The translations under genes and the position numbers were made by a program. A stretch of 64,000 nt of DNA from Lethocerus indicus (taxonomy: Eukaryota > Arthropoda > Insecta > Hemiptera > Belostomatidae). Where the stretch lies: contig JACDQD010000010.1 in assembly GCA_019843655.1 (NCBI GenBank), forward strand, positions 9,221,637-9,285,636, in the 5' to 3' direction. Below are positions 26,801-39,726 of this stretch, piece after piece. Below the pieces are notes generated by a model. The model was not told the origin of the DNA. It did no database searches and worked only from the letters and a program-made list of their open reading frames with translations. How positions within the stretch are numbered: position 1 is the stretch's first letter; every line of letters starts with the position of its first letter.

Positions 26801-29800
26801 TGAAAAGGGAAAGTACTTTGGGACACCCCAATATTTATTACTTAAAACACATTACCTTTTTATCCTTCATCCATAGTTCTGTTATACTGAAGAGTTTATT
26901 AGCCGTATTGTTATCAACCCTCAACAACATCGCAGTGATAATGTCGGCAGCTTTCTTTCGACATTCAGGAACTTCATCGTTAATCAAACAGGCTCCAACG
27001 TTGAGGAAAATCACTCCGCTTTGTTCCTGCAGAACTTCCTGCGTACAGAATAACGTAATTATATTTTGTTTAATTCATTGTTTGTAAAAATTCATCAAGC
27101 AGGTACAAAAATAAATGTTCAGTCGCAAAATTAACTTACAACTGGGAAGGTATCGACAATTGTTTTCATCATTTCGTAGGTGCTCTCTCGACCGGGTTGG
27201 TACTCGTAGCTCAATTGTGAGAAGTAGAAAGCTAGATAATCATCCAATTTCTTTCCAAGCGGGTACTCCATCAAATAAGAATGAACCACCTAGATATTTC
27301 AATTAATTACTTTGGGAGTAGGTTTTTTTTCAGAGTAGGTGCTTTCAGAGTTAATAAGTTAATAAAAGCTATTATATTAGACCATATTTTGAAGAATAAG
27401 AGTTCATAATTGGAAGGCCCATTACTTATAAATCCAGATTGTCAACAAACCTGTCTGGCCTGTAGACGTATGCTTTCTACATTGGAAGATATGCTTAGTG
27501 CTGCGACTTTGAGAATGATTTCGTGCAATTCGGGTGTCTGAATTTTTCTTGCCACTATAGCTTTGATAAGTGAGAATGCAGTAGAACGCCTGCTGTGATC
27601 ATCCAGGTCCTGTTCACAGTAGAGAAGCAGAGCGCGCAGATGTTTCCTCTCCAAATTGTAATATTTCACATCCCTAACAATTACTGCTACGGCCTAAAAA
27701 AAAAACACCATCACAGATATTTCATTTTTACAATCCCCACTAAACTAAAACCGGTCATATATAAATGGTAATAGGTAAATCTTACCTTAAAAGTAATCAT
27801 CACAAGATCAAAGTTGTCCCCCTTGCTGAGCCCAGCCGCTGCATATTTGTGCAGTATTGCAAATAGAGCTGTAGTTATCTGCTTGATATTGGCTTGCATA
27901 GAAGGCAAATCCATGCGCATCACCCAACACAGGCTTTGAATAGAGAGAGTGCTGACCTGAAAGTTCATGGAACGAAATTAAAGACGAATACAGTTGTAGG
28001 GAAACAATGAAAATAATTAAATTAGGAGAAAATACCTTCACGTGTTGAGACTTGAGGCAGTCGGCGAAGAGAGTGACGAGTGGATCGAGGTATGGCCTGG
28101 AATCTATACCCTTCAACTTCTCCCGTTTCAGCACAAAGTAAATAAGACGAAGGCCGAATTCGACCAATAAATGAGCATTAGTTTGAGAACACGTTTTACT
28201 TTCAATCGCTTTCTGACGCTTGGGCTCTGTGAAAAAAAAAGAATAGTTTTGAAATATTCCTACTTATTACTTCAAACCACTGTTCTTATCTGACTGAAAG
28301 GTCATCAACGTATTTCAAGTAGATACAACAAACATAAATACCTTCAGGTATAAGGAAGCTGTCTTTTGGCTTTCTGGCTTCCAATTCTAAAATTTTTGGA
28401 TCTACTGGTTTCTCTTCTGTTTTCGGCACTAAGGACGGTATACTTTCTGTGGCAGTTCCATAGGCAAACTGAAGTAGAGATTCAATCGGAATATACTTGT
28501 TTTCCATGAGGCCGAGAACGACGTGCTGAAGGCATTCATTCACTTTCGTCGTGCTCTTGTGCGAAAGAGTCTTGGCCATTTGCTGAGGGGAGGGAGAAAA
28601 ATTATTCGCAGTCAAAATATTATGTTAAAAATTTAACAAGGGCGGTGAAGATACTGACTTCTTTTAAAGGAAGAATAAGATCCAAAAGAGAGCCTTCGGA
28701 GACGTAGGTCGCCATAATGTTGAACACGTCGTAGCTTCTGTTGGCGCGCGCTTCCATAACTTTTCCTGTAATCTGAACGACTTCTTTTTCCTCAGCCGGG
28801 TCGCCGAACAAGTCCAACATGCAGAGCTAAATTGATACAGCAAAGATGGTAGTGAAAACGGGCAAATATCTATCTCAATAACAAATACGAATACTCTAAT
28901 TATCAAATTGCAGTTTCGTTAATAAAATACTAACGTTCGACAATGTGTCCATGCAGGCCACTATGTCGTCTTCCCTGAAGAAGGGTTTGAGAGCGACCAG
29001 GACAGAGTGTATCGAATAGACAAGAACGTGAATATGAAATCCCCTCGTCAATACAGCTTTCATTTCGCCCAGCAGGACGTTCAGATATTTGGGCCCGACG
29101 GATATCATGATTGTCTGAAGTGTTTCTCTCGTGACCCTCCTGACGCTGTCCAGCCTCGACTTCAGGAACGTGCACAGCTTCATGAGTACTCTGAAAATTC
29201 GATAAAACAGTACGTCAAATTCTATAATTTTTTTAATACATAATTACAGAGCACAATTAAAAATTAATTTCTTAACAAACCCAGGTAAATGCCGGTTGAG
29301 CACTCCCTCCGGCAGCTTCTGCAACAATTTGACGACGGCTATAGCCAACGGAACTTTGAGTATGTCCTCCTCGTCCTTATCGGGACCGATGAGCTTCCTG
29401 TTCAAACGGTGGGAAGTTTCGGCCTGCGTCCTCTGAGCCATAGACCGGTTTAACAGCGGTAAAAAGTTGTTCGTGATTGTCTGAATGACTCGCAAAGCAC
29501 CCGATTTCGCCAAAATTATCTGCCTTTCAATGGCTTTAACGCTAGGGGCGACGATGGGAGTCTCTTCAATGGTGGCTATATCGTCATCAGCATCTAGTTT
29601 ATCTTCCAACTCCTTTTCGGGACTATCATCCTTTTCTGTTTCTGAAATTTAGCGAAAAACACGATCAATATAACAGAATGGAATTTCAATTGATAACCTT
29701 AATTTTTATGATGCAATTACAGCAGAACCCCGTTAATCCGGACATATTTTCTTCTTACTTATTGACAAATTAATGTTCTTACAAATATAACAGAATTACA

Positions 29801-32800
29801 TTAGTTTTTCAAATCTCTAAAACTGTGATTTCTAAAGTGGAATTAAACATTTCATTCAAGCTTTTATTAATTTGGCCAACATTTGGGCTTTTTATCACTT
29901 TTGCTAAAAACTTATTCATTATTATTAGACAAGAAATAAATTGTGTTAAGCTTTAATTATTAAGTCTTAAAAGGTTCCACTAGTTCTTGATTGATTGGTA
30001 TCTAATATTTACAAATCATAAAACATATTTACACAGGTAATTTTAATTGTACCCACCAGTTTCAGCATTTTCTGAAGTGTCTTTTCTTTCAGATTTTTCA
30101 TCTTTCTTCTGCTCCGATTCATTTTCTACCTCTTTCTCAACTACAGCTTCGCTGTTTTCAACTTCTGGAAGCATTTGTATGTCCTCTTTTTGGATGTTGG
30201 CTTGAGAGATATCAAAGTGAAATGCGTTCAATATTTCAACAGTGATTCTGACCAGCTGTTTCTGATATTCAACATTGAAACGCAGCCTCCCGAGGTAGTA
30301 TGACAGAATTGTTGAGTACTGATACCAGGGGAGAAGACGGCAAACTGTTCCCAATGCCTATAATTAAATTTAAAATATTTTTTTTAAATCAGCATGAGTT
30401 TATTATACAAAAAACTTGAGGGTTCATTTAGTTTCTGTTTGAACATTCACCTGGATAGCAGAATCAATAATAGTATTTTTCCCTGTATATTTATCCCAGC
30501 ACAAGAAATAAGAGACCAAAGGTAAGATGAACTGTGTCAGAGTACGACAGTTAGGCGCTTTGTCCAGTTCTTTAGCAACTTCACAAAACCTGAGAAATAT
30601 CCAAAATTTATGTAAGGTATAACGAAGAAAAGAATAATGAGAAAAATGTTTGTCTTACTGTTATGTGCATAGAAGAATGCACCAACAATAATGTAAAGAA
30701 TGATAACACATATATATGTACACACAACTATAACGAAGAGTGTTGTTCAACTTACTTCAGCATTGCTCGAACTTTTCTGTGCAACTGAAGGTGCTGGAGG
30801 TTTTCAAAAAAGTCGACTTCAGGATCAGTTTTGTTTCCCAGGAGAGATAGGTCCTTCAGCACAGGATGAAGTTCTTCACACTCTCTGGCCTATCAGACAT
30901 ATTAATAATGGAGTTCAATAATAAATCAGGGTACGGCAGCAATTGTGTACAATTTTATAGGCTTCAAAGAAAAGGCTACAATAAGTTGTAGCCTTAAAAT
31001 ACTTATAATATAATTTAAAAACAATTTATATTAATTTTTGTTTTGGATTATTAAATAACTTGCCATGCAACCAAGAAGTACAATTGATTCATTCCTAATG
31101 AATTCATTCTGCTTATCCCTCACACTGTCCCTGAGCAGTGTCAAGATTACATCATTCAACAAATACTTTATCTCTTGTAAATTTTCTTTGTGGGCCAGGC
31201 ACAAAGCGGGACAGAGTTTCTTGAGGCAATAGCTGGCATTGTCCTTGAGCGACAGGTCTTTTTCCTAAAACGAAGAAAAATTTTTTAATTCACGATAGAT
31301 AATTATTAATAGTCGGTGACAAAAAATAATGACGGGTACATACCGTGTGCAGGAAATAGAAACAAGTGTAAATTACTATAACGCCCATATTGACTGAAAT
31401 GTTTCCTTCACTGGACAGTGTTTCAAGCCTTTTGAAGGCATCCAACCTTCGATTGAAATCCGGCTGGTCGATCCACTTTGGATCCCAGGCGTTGAGATCT
31501 TCCAAAAGTCCGACATCCAATCCGCAATCGGAGCTGAGAAATAAAAACTGGTTCAGATTCAAGGTAAGCCAATTTTGAAATCATATTAATTTCCTTTCAT
31601 AGAATATCTTACTCATTTTCGGCGAGCTTGGTGATAATTTCAGAGAGCAACTTCCGATTGGCCGTTCCGTTGACTTTGCCGAAGAGCGGGGCCATGTTCC
31701 GAATATATCTTTCGGGTTTAACGATGTTTTTCATCAGGTTGAACGCCGTCGTTAGAAGCGGAGTCACGACATGATCACCGGCTCCTGCCTTCTTCATAAG
31801 CCTGGGCAGGAGGAGGTTCAGTATAGTTTCCGAAGATTCGGCGTCGGAAACAAGCTCGGTGACGCGAGACATGACCTCGAGATCTCTCTTCAGCAGGCCC
31901 TGTTTCGGTCCGCTGTCCAATTTACGTTTCAGCCTCTCCAGTATTTTCGGTACGTGGGGTATCAGCAACTTACTACCATAGTTTAATTCTTCTGAAACTA
32001 GTGACAAACAGTTTAGAATACGTAGATCACCGTAGATTTCGTAGATCTCCTCTCCAGTCTGGTTTGGTCTTTCGTTAGACCAGTTTCAGCCGGTCACCAT
32101 CTTCAGTAGCGGTGACCAACACTTTGGATGTTTTTTGGCCATCCTCACTGAACTGCGAGTTGTCTTGTTAGTCGTGTGTGTATGTATATATATACACACC
32201 GGTCTAGCAAAAGACCAAACCAGCGAGAGGAGACAGAAACACACAAATCTATAGTGACAAACAGTTTTCTTAAATACACAGACTCATAACCTGTCTAGAG
32301 CTAAATCAACAGATCTTAAAATAAACTAGAGGTACATATAAAACTATATTTCAATAAATTTTAAAAAGTTAACAAATAATAAACTATTTAAACAGTCATA
32401 TCTAGAAATTTTTTTCTGACCTAATTAAAATATCTTTTATCCTATAGAAATAGAATTTTCACTAATTATTTTATATTACCTTTGATTGATTTTACTTTTT
32501 CCTCATCTATAAGGACCGTATTATTCACAGGAAGGTCGGGTATGGGTCCCATTTCTTCTGAGTCATATTTCAACGTTAGCAGCCTCTCAACAAAATCCAT
32601 TATCGAGTTACAGACAGAGCCATGAGTCTTGGGGCCCAGCCATAAATCCATAATTACCGGTAGGGGATACAGTTCACCTTCAGAAATCTTTTTCCCCAAC
32701 AACGGGAAGTACCTGCCATATAAAGTTTATATTAGGCAGTTCTCGGATGTAATAGTTGAATGAATTAAAATAAAGAATTATAAACTAATTGAAACATTGC

Positions 32801-35800
32801 TTATTATAGTTCATGTTTCATAGCACCAAAGAGCTTGAAATTTCGATAATAACAAATATAAATCTTACACTGGATTCTGACTCCAAACCATGAAAAGTTT
32901 CAATAGTGGTGTGGGACTGTTTACACCTTCGAGCGGAAGCTTTTCCAACCATGGCCACACGAAAACCTAAAATGAAAATTAAATTAATCTAGTCACTATT
33001 TGTGAGAGTAATTATAAAATATATTATTTCTCTAGTATATTCATTGCATGATTCAGTAAAAAGTAAATAACTTGTGCATAATGTACAATTTTATTGTTGA
33101 AAAAAATAAATAAATACCTTAAATATTGCTTCAATTTCACTTGCTTTCCAAGGGTATGAAACGAATCTTTCAAAGAATTTCATAAGGGCGTCAAAACAAA
33201 CTGTCCTGATGTTACGCAACGTCCTAATACAACCGGGATGAATTTCTTCCCTTTTCATAAGAATGGCAGACACCAACGACTTCTGCACCAAAAGGATCCG
33301 CAGTAAAAATGCCAGTAGTTCAGAATTCAAAAGTCCCCCACAATGAACTAGGAATACGTTCAACAAGTTGGCAGAAGAGTGAAGCCGCTTGGGCGGTATG
33401 ACGTTCTCCAGATCGAGACCGCTGAAAATACCTTCGACCATTTCATCAGCGTCATCTGAAAGAAGCGATTGATAAAAAAAAAAAGAAGTTTTCAACTCAG
33501 GATGGTGCTTTAAAAATGTGTCAGGCGATGAACGAACCTTTAACAAATTTTGTCAGGTAATGAAACGACATTCGGAAGAAACTGGAAAGTTCCTCGGGGG
33601 AACAACCGGCCAAGAATCTGATGATTGTCGCTCTTCTGGCTTGCCTGTTGGATTTCGCGCTGCCGCCGCTTGTTTTCAAACCGACTGAACCAGTCATTTT
33701 GCTATAAGCAATTCTGGAAAACAAAATTGTAAACTGTACTAATACTGTTATATATCTCCCCAGACGCCTGTTTTAAAGCATTGAACAAAATAAGTATTGG
33801 GACCTACCTGAGAACAATCGGTATAAGTTCACTACGGTGTTCAGACTTCACAGTTTCAGTCTGAGTATCAACGCGGAATATGGCAATCTCGTTCTTAAAA
33901 CTTTTGTCATCAATAAGTCTGTATAAATTGTCCCTAAAATAAAAAAATGAAACATTAAACAAATTCATAAAATTTGCAGTATTTAAAAATAAAAACAATG
34001 AATATTAAATTTATGTTTATATATAAATAATTGTAATAGATTTTAGGGATGTATAATATTTTTATGGCTGGTTGAAAATTTTAAAAATAGGATTATAATT
34101 TAAAGTAATATATATGCATTTAAGTGTACAAAAAATTGAAACATTTTAATGTAAATTATGAAATTTGTTTTTTATATCAATTTGTTTGTGATTAATAACA
34201 GACTGGATAATTTTTCTGGTGGCAACTATCATATTAAAAATTAAAGAAACTTACTTGTACGGAAGCATATATTTATGTTTGTAAGTCATAAGGCAGTCCA
34301 ATGCAGCTTTTTGCACGTCAGGCAGTTTATGTGATAGAAAATCAAAATATAAGGCACCCAATTCTGGTTCGCGATATACTGCTTTGGGATTCCGAAGCTT
34401 GCTAAAAACGTTCATCTTGGTCAACAGTGTCCTGAAAAAGGAAAAAAATATTAGACATGTTTTAAAAATTTTCTTTGAAAATTATTTTTTTTTAAATCAC
34501 TACATACTTGTTCGCTAATCTAAATTTCTGATTCAATTCAGGTACAGGTTCAGTCAGCAATTTTTTAATTTCTTCATGTTCATTCGGCTCCTCATCCACA
34601 TCCATATCTTCAACTTCTTCATTTTCATTACTGATGTCTTCCTCTTTCTTTCTTATATCCCAAGTACGAGCCTGATCTGCATTTCGTTTGAAGTATTCTT
34701 CCCTGAAGAATTGTCAATGAATGTTTATTAAATATATATCAAAAAAATATATATAATCACATTACACTCAAATATAAACAAGAGTATGTTTGACACTGGT
34801 TTAATTTAACGTTAGCAGAATTGGTATGTAATTTAATTTGTGTCTAATATTGTAGCTAACAAAATTATAATACATACTGAATTTAGAAATTGAATTGACT
34901 GATTAAAAATTGTCTATTTATTCACACACTATTTCCTTGCTCCCGTGGTTCATAATTTAAATTAAAAAATGCAGATCTTGTTTTAATATTAATGTGATAG
35001 AAGGTTGTATGTCATAAAATTAAAGAAATGTATAAAAGCTAAAACAAATTTTTTTGGAATACGAAATAATTAAAGAATTGAATAATTACTCCATAAAACT
35101 GAAAAATTCATTGGATATATCTTTGTGTTTCATCTCACAAATTTCCGGAAACTCTGCCATGCAATTCCAAAGAAGGATTCTATAGTTAATGTGATCTGGC
35201 CTATCGTCCAACATGTTGAGATTTTGAAAGGCTTCTTTCAAGAAATCATCTGCAACAAAACAGCAAATTTTCAATATTTCAAATTGAAACAAAATTGTGT
35301 CAAGAAGGTAATTTCAATAGTCGAGATGTTACCTTTATAGTGGTTTTCCACAGTCACTTCGATATCCGATCCCCTTATGTATTTGGCCGCCAATTTCAAA
35401 TGGGGTCCGAACGTGGACCAAAAATCAGTGTGCTTTATAGAATGGGCATAAGAAGCGATCAGGTTCATTACGGGTTGCCAGAGCAATTTGAAATTAACAT
35501 AAAGTACGCCCAAAAGATATTTTAGGGGTATATCATGATTGACTTCCTTATTTGTTATTGCTAAAGCCAGGCCCTCGTTGCACTCAAGTTTCTGTAAGTA
35601 ACGCAGTTTTTCCCTGTAACTCTCAAAGATGAGAGGGACCGATTCTGCCCTCCAAGCATTTTCCAACACTTCCAACATCCGCTGTTTCGGATTTTCACTT
35701 GACTTTTCAAATTCGTACAGTATGTGTGCTGTCAATAATCGGAACTGAAAATGCAATAGAAGACATTTATTTAGTTTCATATGAATTACAATCATGTTTT

Positions 35801-38800
35801 ATTTACATTCTTAAAATATAGAAATGTGTTAATAGAGCAACTTAATTATTTATTACTCTATATCTATTTCTTTATCATAGAATTTTCAGCTATACAAGTT
35901 GTGTACACTAAATTAAAGGATCAATACAGACAGATGGTCAGACAAGTCCTTAATATTTGTTTATAAAATATTCTTTTTTTTTCTAATTCTAGGGTATTAA
36001 ATGTAGTATTATTAAAAACATATAGACAATGCTGGTCTTTTTATGTTTAAGTCTTAACGGATTCAGTATTTGAAGAGAACTAACATATCTAAAAGTAAGT
36101 TTACACACTGAATCAGACACTGAAAGTACATACAAGATAGTATGACTAAAGATAACGTGACTGACACGACTCTCAAACAGTGTTAACATGTACACAGTCT
36201 TTGATTGAAAATTAGTTGTTACAGATAAAAAAACAACATACCTTATGGAACGGTGAGTGCAGATTATCTGTTATTTTTTCTTTAATCTGACTGGTGAACG
36301 GAGCCAACAGATTGAATTCGTCCGAGCTGACATAAAATGAGAGGGCTCGGAGGGCAGAGAGATATTTCGGCAGCACGGTATAAGGCAGAAGGGCAGAGAC
36401 AACAATCTGCGGGTCAACAATTTTCTGAACGGAATCCGGTTTCATATGAATCAACGTCTCCAAGGACATGCACACAAGTTGGATGAAGATTGAAGTTCTA
36501 GAATTGAAACTGATATCCCTTTCTCCATTTTCATCGGTATTGGGAGTATCACACTTTATCTGTTCGCAGAGCAAGAGAATCATATTTTTCAATTTCAAAC
36601 AGGCGGTTTCTTTACAGAGAGGAAGCAGGTGCGGTAATACAATCAGACAGCTCATTATACTGTCGAGCCCATCAACGCAATCTTCACAATTTGTCACTGA
36701 TAGAACCGCCAATAGTGTATCAGGATACATGGATGGATCACCTTCCCTAAAATATTACATTAAAATTAGGTCCGAATTCCTGCCTGCACTGTGAGCAATT
36801 TCCAGGCAGCATACATTGCACGATCAGTTATTGTTAAAATCATTAAGAAGAAAAAGAGAAGATGTATTTTCAGGTTCTAATAATTACATCCTGCATACTG
36901 ACTTGCAATTTCTGAAGTCCAGCGAGTACGGTGACCACTGGAGCAGCTGTTCGACAGTTTGTGCTGGTGGTACCTTGCACACGATCAGTTCCGTGAGAAG
37001 CCTGAGCATATTTCTTGGATCCTGGGTCATGCAAAAATCCAACAGCCTCGGCAAGACCAGGCCTTCGAAACTTGCAAAATTGAATATCCCAGAAATGAAC
37101 AGTAACAAGACTTCATCCTTCAAATTTGATAATGCCTGCAAATGAAATTTATGATGAAAATATATAAGATCACAGATATCTAGAATATATGAAACAGGGT
37201 GAAATTCAGATATAATATCGAGTCAATTTTATATCGATGTAAATGAATACCAACTTACACAATTTATAACTTTGCTGGCATTTTCCTGTGTCAACCGAAT
37301 TGATGGAGAGAGCAGGAACAGTGATAAAATTTTAATAGCTAACGTGACAACTTCATTGTTGACCTGATTTTCAGAGTCTATCAATTTAAGGAGCAAACTA
37401 ATTAATGGGTTCGGATCAGTCACAAGAGCACAAGATTTATGTTCGGCCGCTTGATGAATCAGGTCCAATACTTCTGCGATATTGGAAATTATGAATTCAT
37501 TCCGTTCAGTCTTCCAGGCGGTATGATACTTATCTAAAAATGTCTGCAGCGAAAAAAATTTGGTTAACAAACATTCAGAAAAATAATGATAAATACGATT
37601 TCAAAATTTGATTTATATGTTGACTCACCTGCAATACCTTCCATAAAAGCGAAGCGTGATCAGGCTTTATAGAAGTGGCAATGTGAGAAACTGTTCTCTT
37701 CAGAACTTGACAGAGAAGCGAATGATCCAACGAAGTGTCGGCCAGCGAACTCAGAAGCGAAGTAAGCGTGCCTTCAGCACAACTGTGGAACTGGCCGGGT
37801 ACACCGTGGACAACTTCAAATAACAGCCGGCCGCAACCATTTATGCCCTAAAATAAATCCGGCAATAGTCATATTCAATAATGTTTAAAGTGATTTTTTT
37901 AAATAAAAAGCAGAAAAAATTTTGATCGGGGTTTACTTACGTCGGGAAATTTTTTGAGCGATCGCAATATGAGTCTGATGAATTTCTGTTGGTCTTTGAC
38001 TTTGCGCGCGACAAATGCAAAGCTTTCGGCGGCGAAATTGTTGATATAGTAGGGTCTGGACTTGCCGAACAGTGGCAAAAGTGCTTCGAACACGGTCGGC
38101 AAATTTGTGACCAGCAGTCTCCAGAGGAATTTGAAAATATAGGCCAAACATTCGAACGTCCACTCCAACTGATCTGTTTCTTTCGTGTCGAGAAGTGAAA
38201 TGAGCTCTGAAAGAAATGATTCATAGTATGGATAGAACTCCTGCCTCAGATCTTTAACCAAAGCGACAGTTAATCTAAAAAAGGGAACAGATAAAATGCG
38301 TTAATTATTATAAAAACAAAAAATAATTGCTTCTAAATCAGTGGTAATGCCTTAGAGTAAGGAATTTTTTAAATGCCCGAATCTTAACACAGAACATCTG
38401 TTTTTAATGTAGTAAAACAAATTAGAAGAAAATGTGGGAATAAAACAAGTTCAATTATTAAAATTGAATGAATAAGCGCAGAATAATATTCATTCTAAAC
38501 AATTTATTCTTAAAGGTCTAAATCTATCTGAAAACTGACCAAGAGTGACTTCAACACAGTTTAAGTTTCAGAAGACTTACTCAAGCACTGCCTGCAGATT
38601 CAAGGGGTTTTTAGCGGCCAAATGTTTCAGAAGGACTTTGACTATGTGATCCTTGAGGGCAAGGACCTGGGGCAATATTTTAACATCGTCCGTAATTTCG
38701 GAGTGCAACTCTTCAAAAGGCTCTGAACAATTGAGCAGAGCCCACTTTTCGAGCGCCTGGTATAAATAAGTGTATTCTTCTGATTCCTGTTCATACTGGT

Positions 38801-39321
38801 GTTTGATTCGGTGGAATACATCTATGTTGATGTTCGATATCCTCTCCGAAAACGGTTGGAACTGTAAATAACAAATAAAATATAATTAACAACAGACATG
38901 TATAAATCTGGATATTTATTTAAGCAGTAGGTTACAAACGACTACCCCCAAATAGGAAAGATGTTTAAGTTGTTAAAGTGGCCTGTAAGCTTGTTACAAT
39001 CAACCGTTCATTGATGATCATTTCTAACGCAATTATGAAATATTGTCTCTACTTGGTCGAATGTACCGTCCTGTAAAAACAACTCCGCGAATTGAATACA
39101 ACAGATTTTTATTATTCTGTCGAAGAAAGAAAAAGTTACGTGAAACAGAGTACTGTCCACGTATCCTGACATTGCTACCTGTTCGAGATCCGGTCACGGG
39201 CCAGAAAGCGAACGGTCTTAAAGGAAACGACGAAGTTGGATTGAGAGCGAGAAACACGCCTCAACCCGGGACTTACCCTGAAGGTGTTGTATTCCTTGTG
39301 CCTGAGAGGTTTGTTCTTCAT
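23865..39321 (-). CDS. UTP20: Small subunit processome component 20 (UTP20), complete, 36 exons
   Basis: Large nucleolar HEAT-repeat scaffold of the 90S pre-ribosome, needed for 18S rRNA maturation. I followed 36 exons from ATG at 39321 (first exon 39277-39321) to TAA at 23865; the exon sum is 8283 nt, or 2760 aa, close to human UTP20 (about 2785 aa). The N-terminus (KNKPLRHKEYNTFR, then FQPFSERISNINIDVFHRI), the FAAESFAFVARKV motif, KMNVFSKLRNPKAVYRE, RIAYSKMTG, DPEVDFFENLQHLQLHRK, LKSQHVKV and the Lys-rich C-terminus starting VVTNPEKAAKRK all align with the family. An acidic insert (near 30.06-30.2 kb) lies between helical repeats. Exon 19 to 20 uses a GC donor. Intron 16 and intron 31 hold transposon insertions. 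It is head-to-head with MBF1. Confidence 0.95.
26493..26829. mobile_element. MITE-like insertion in UTP20 intron 31
   Basis: The segment starts AGGGTGTCCCATAAAGC and ends with the near-complement GTACTTTGGGACACCCC, so the termini form an imperfect inverted repeat of about 20 bases. The interior (about 300 bases) is non-coding. It lies entirely between exons 31 and 32. No convincing target-site duplication was identified. Confidence 0.5.
31064..31264 (-). other. UTP20: UTP20 exon 19 with a GC splice donor
   Basis: Exon 19 ends ATG and the intron begins GCAAGT; exon 20 starts at 30889 after an AG. The frame continues LLGCM|ARECEELHPV, matching the family. No GT donor nearby keeps the frame. 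The rest of the donor (AAGT) matches consensus well, as expected for a GC-AG intron. Confidence 0.8.
32015..32251 (-). mobile_element. Short interspersed element in UTP20 intron 16 with a 16-bp target-site duplication
   Basis: A 237-bp insert is flanked by the 16-base direct repeat TAGTGACAAACAGTTT (31999-32014 and 32252-32267). On the minus strand it contains CAGTGAGGATGGCC, CATCCAAAGTGTTGG and CTACTGAAGATGG, shared with the LDH-intron element. It carries a long internal inverted repeat built on GGTCTAGCAAAAGACCAAACC, so it could fold into a hairpin. Repeated GTAGAT motifs at one end resemble a SINE tail. The insertion begins only about seven bases upstream of the exon 17 acceptor AG. Confidence 0.7.
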
Positions 39322-39726
39322 CTCGGCGTTTCACAGGACCTGAACTTTAGCCTGAACAGAAACGCAGGTACATCGCACGTGCTGGCGAGGAGGTTCACTC
39401 GGGTTACAGTTGTCCGGGGAGGGGGTAATCCACCAACGGGATTCCAAACGAAAAAGCAGAAATAAAAAAAAAACCGAATCCTGAAATTAATACACGCGGA
39501 TATTTCGCTTCGTAGACTGTAAATTCAATAAGCCGAAGTCCCAATCCGGTAGTGAACCGTCCGGGCACCTGTTACTCAGATAGCGCTGTTATATTGATAA
39601 AGGCCGAAGAAACTGCACCATTACCTTCTGTTTATTACGTATCTGTAGTTCGCAGTCGTCGAACCGCTCCACTCTCTTCGCCTCTACCGGGTTGCCCGAA
39701 AGAAGTCAAGCAGAATTCCCGTCAGG
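39322..39726. promoter_or_regulatory. Shared upstream region of UTP20 (-) and MBF1 (+)
   Basis: About 405 bases separate the two start codons, which point away from each other. The stretch must include both 5' UTRs and both promoters, and is less AT-rich than surrounding introns. A bidirectional promoter is inferred from spacing; no TATA box stands out. Confidence 0.55.

Noticed and set aside
39043..39465. 140-aa plus-strand frame
   Set aside because: It spans UTP20 exon 1 and intron 1 on the opposite strand and has no recognisable motif.
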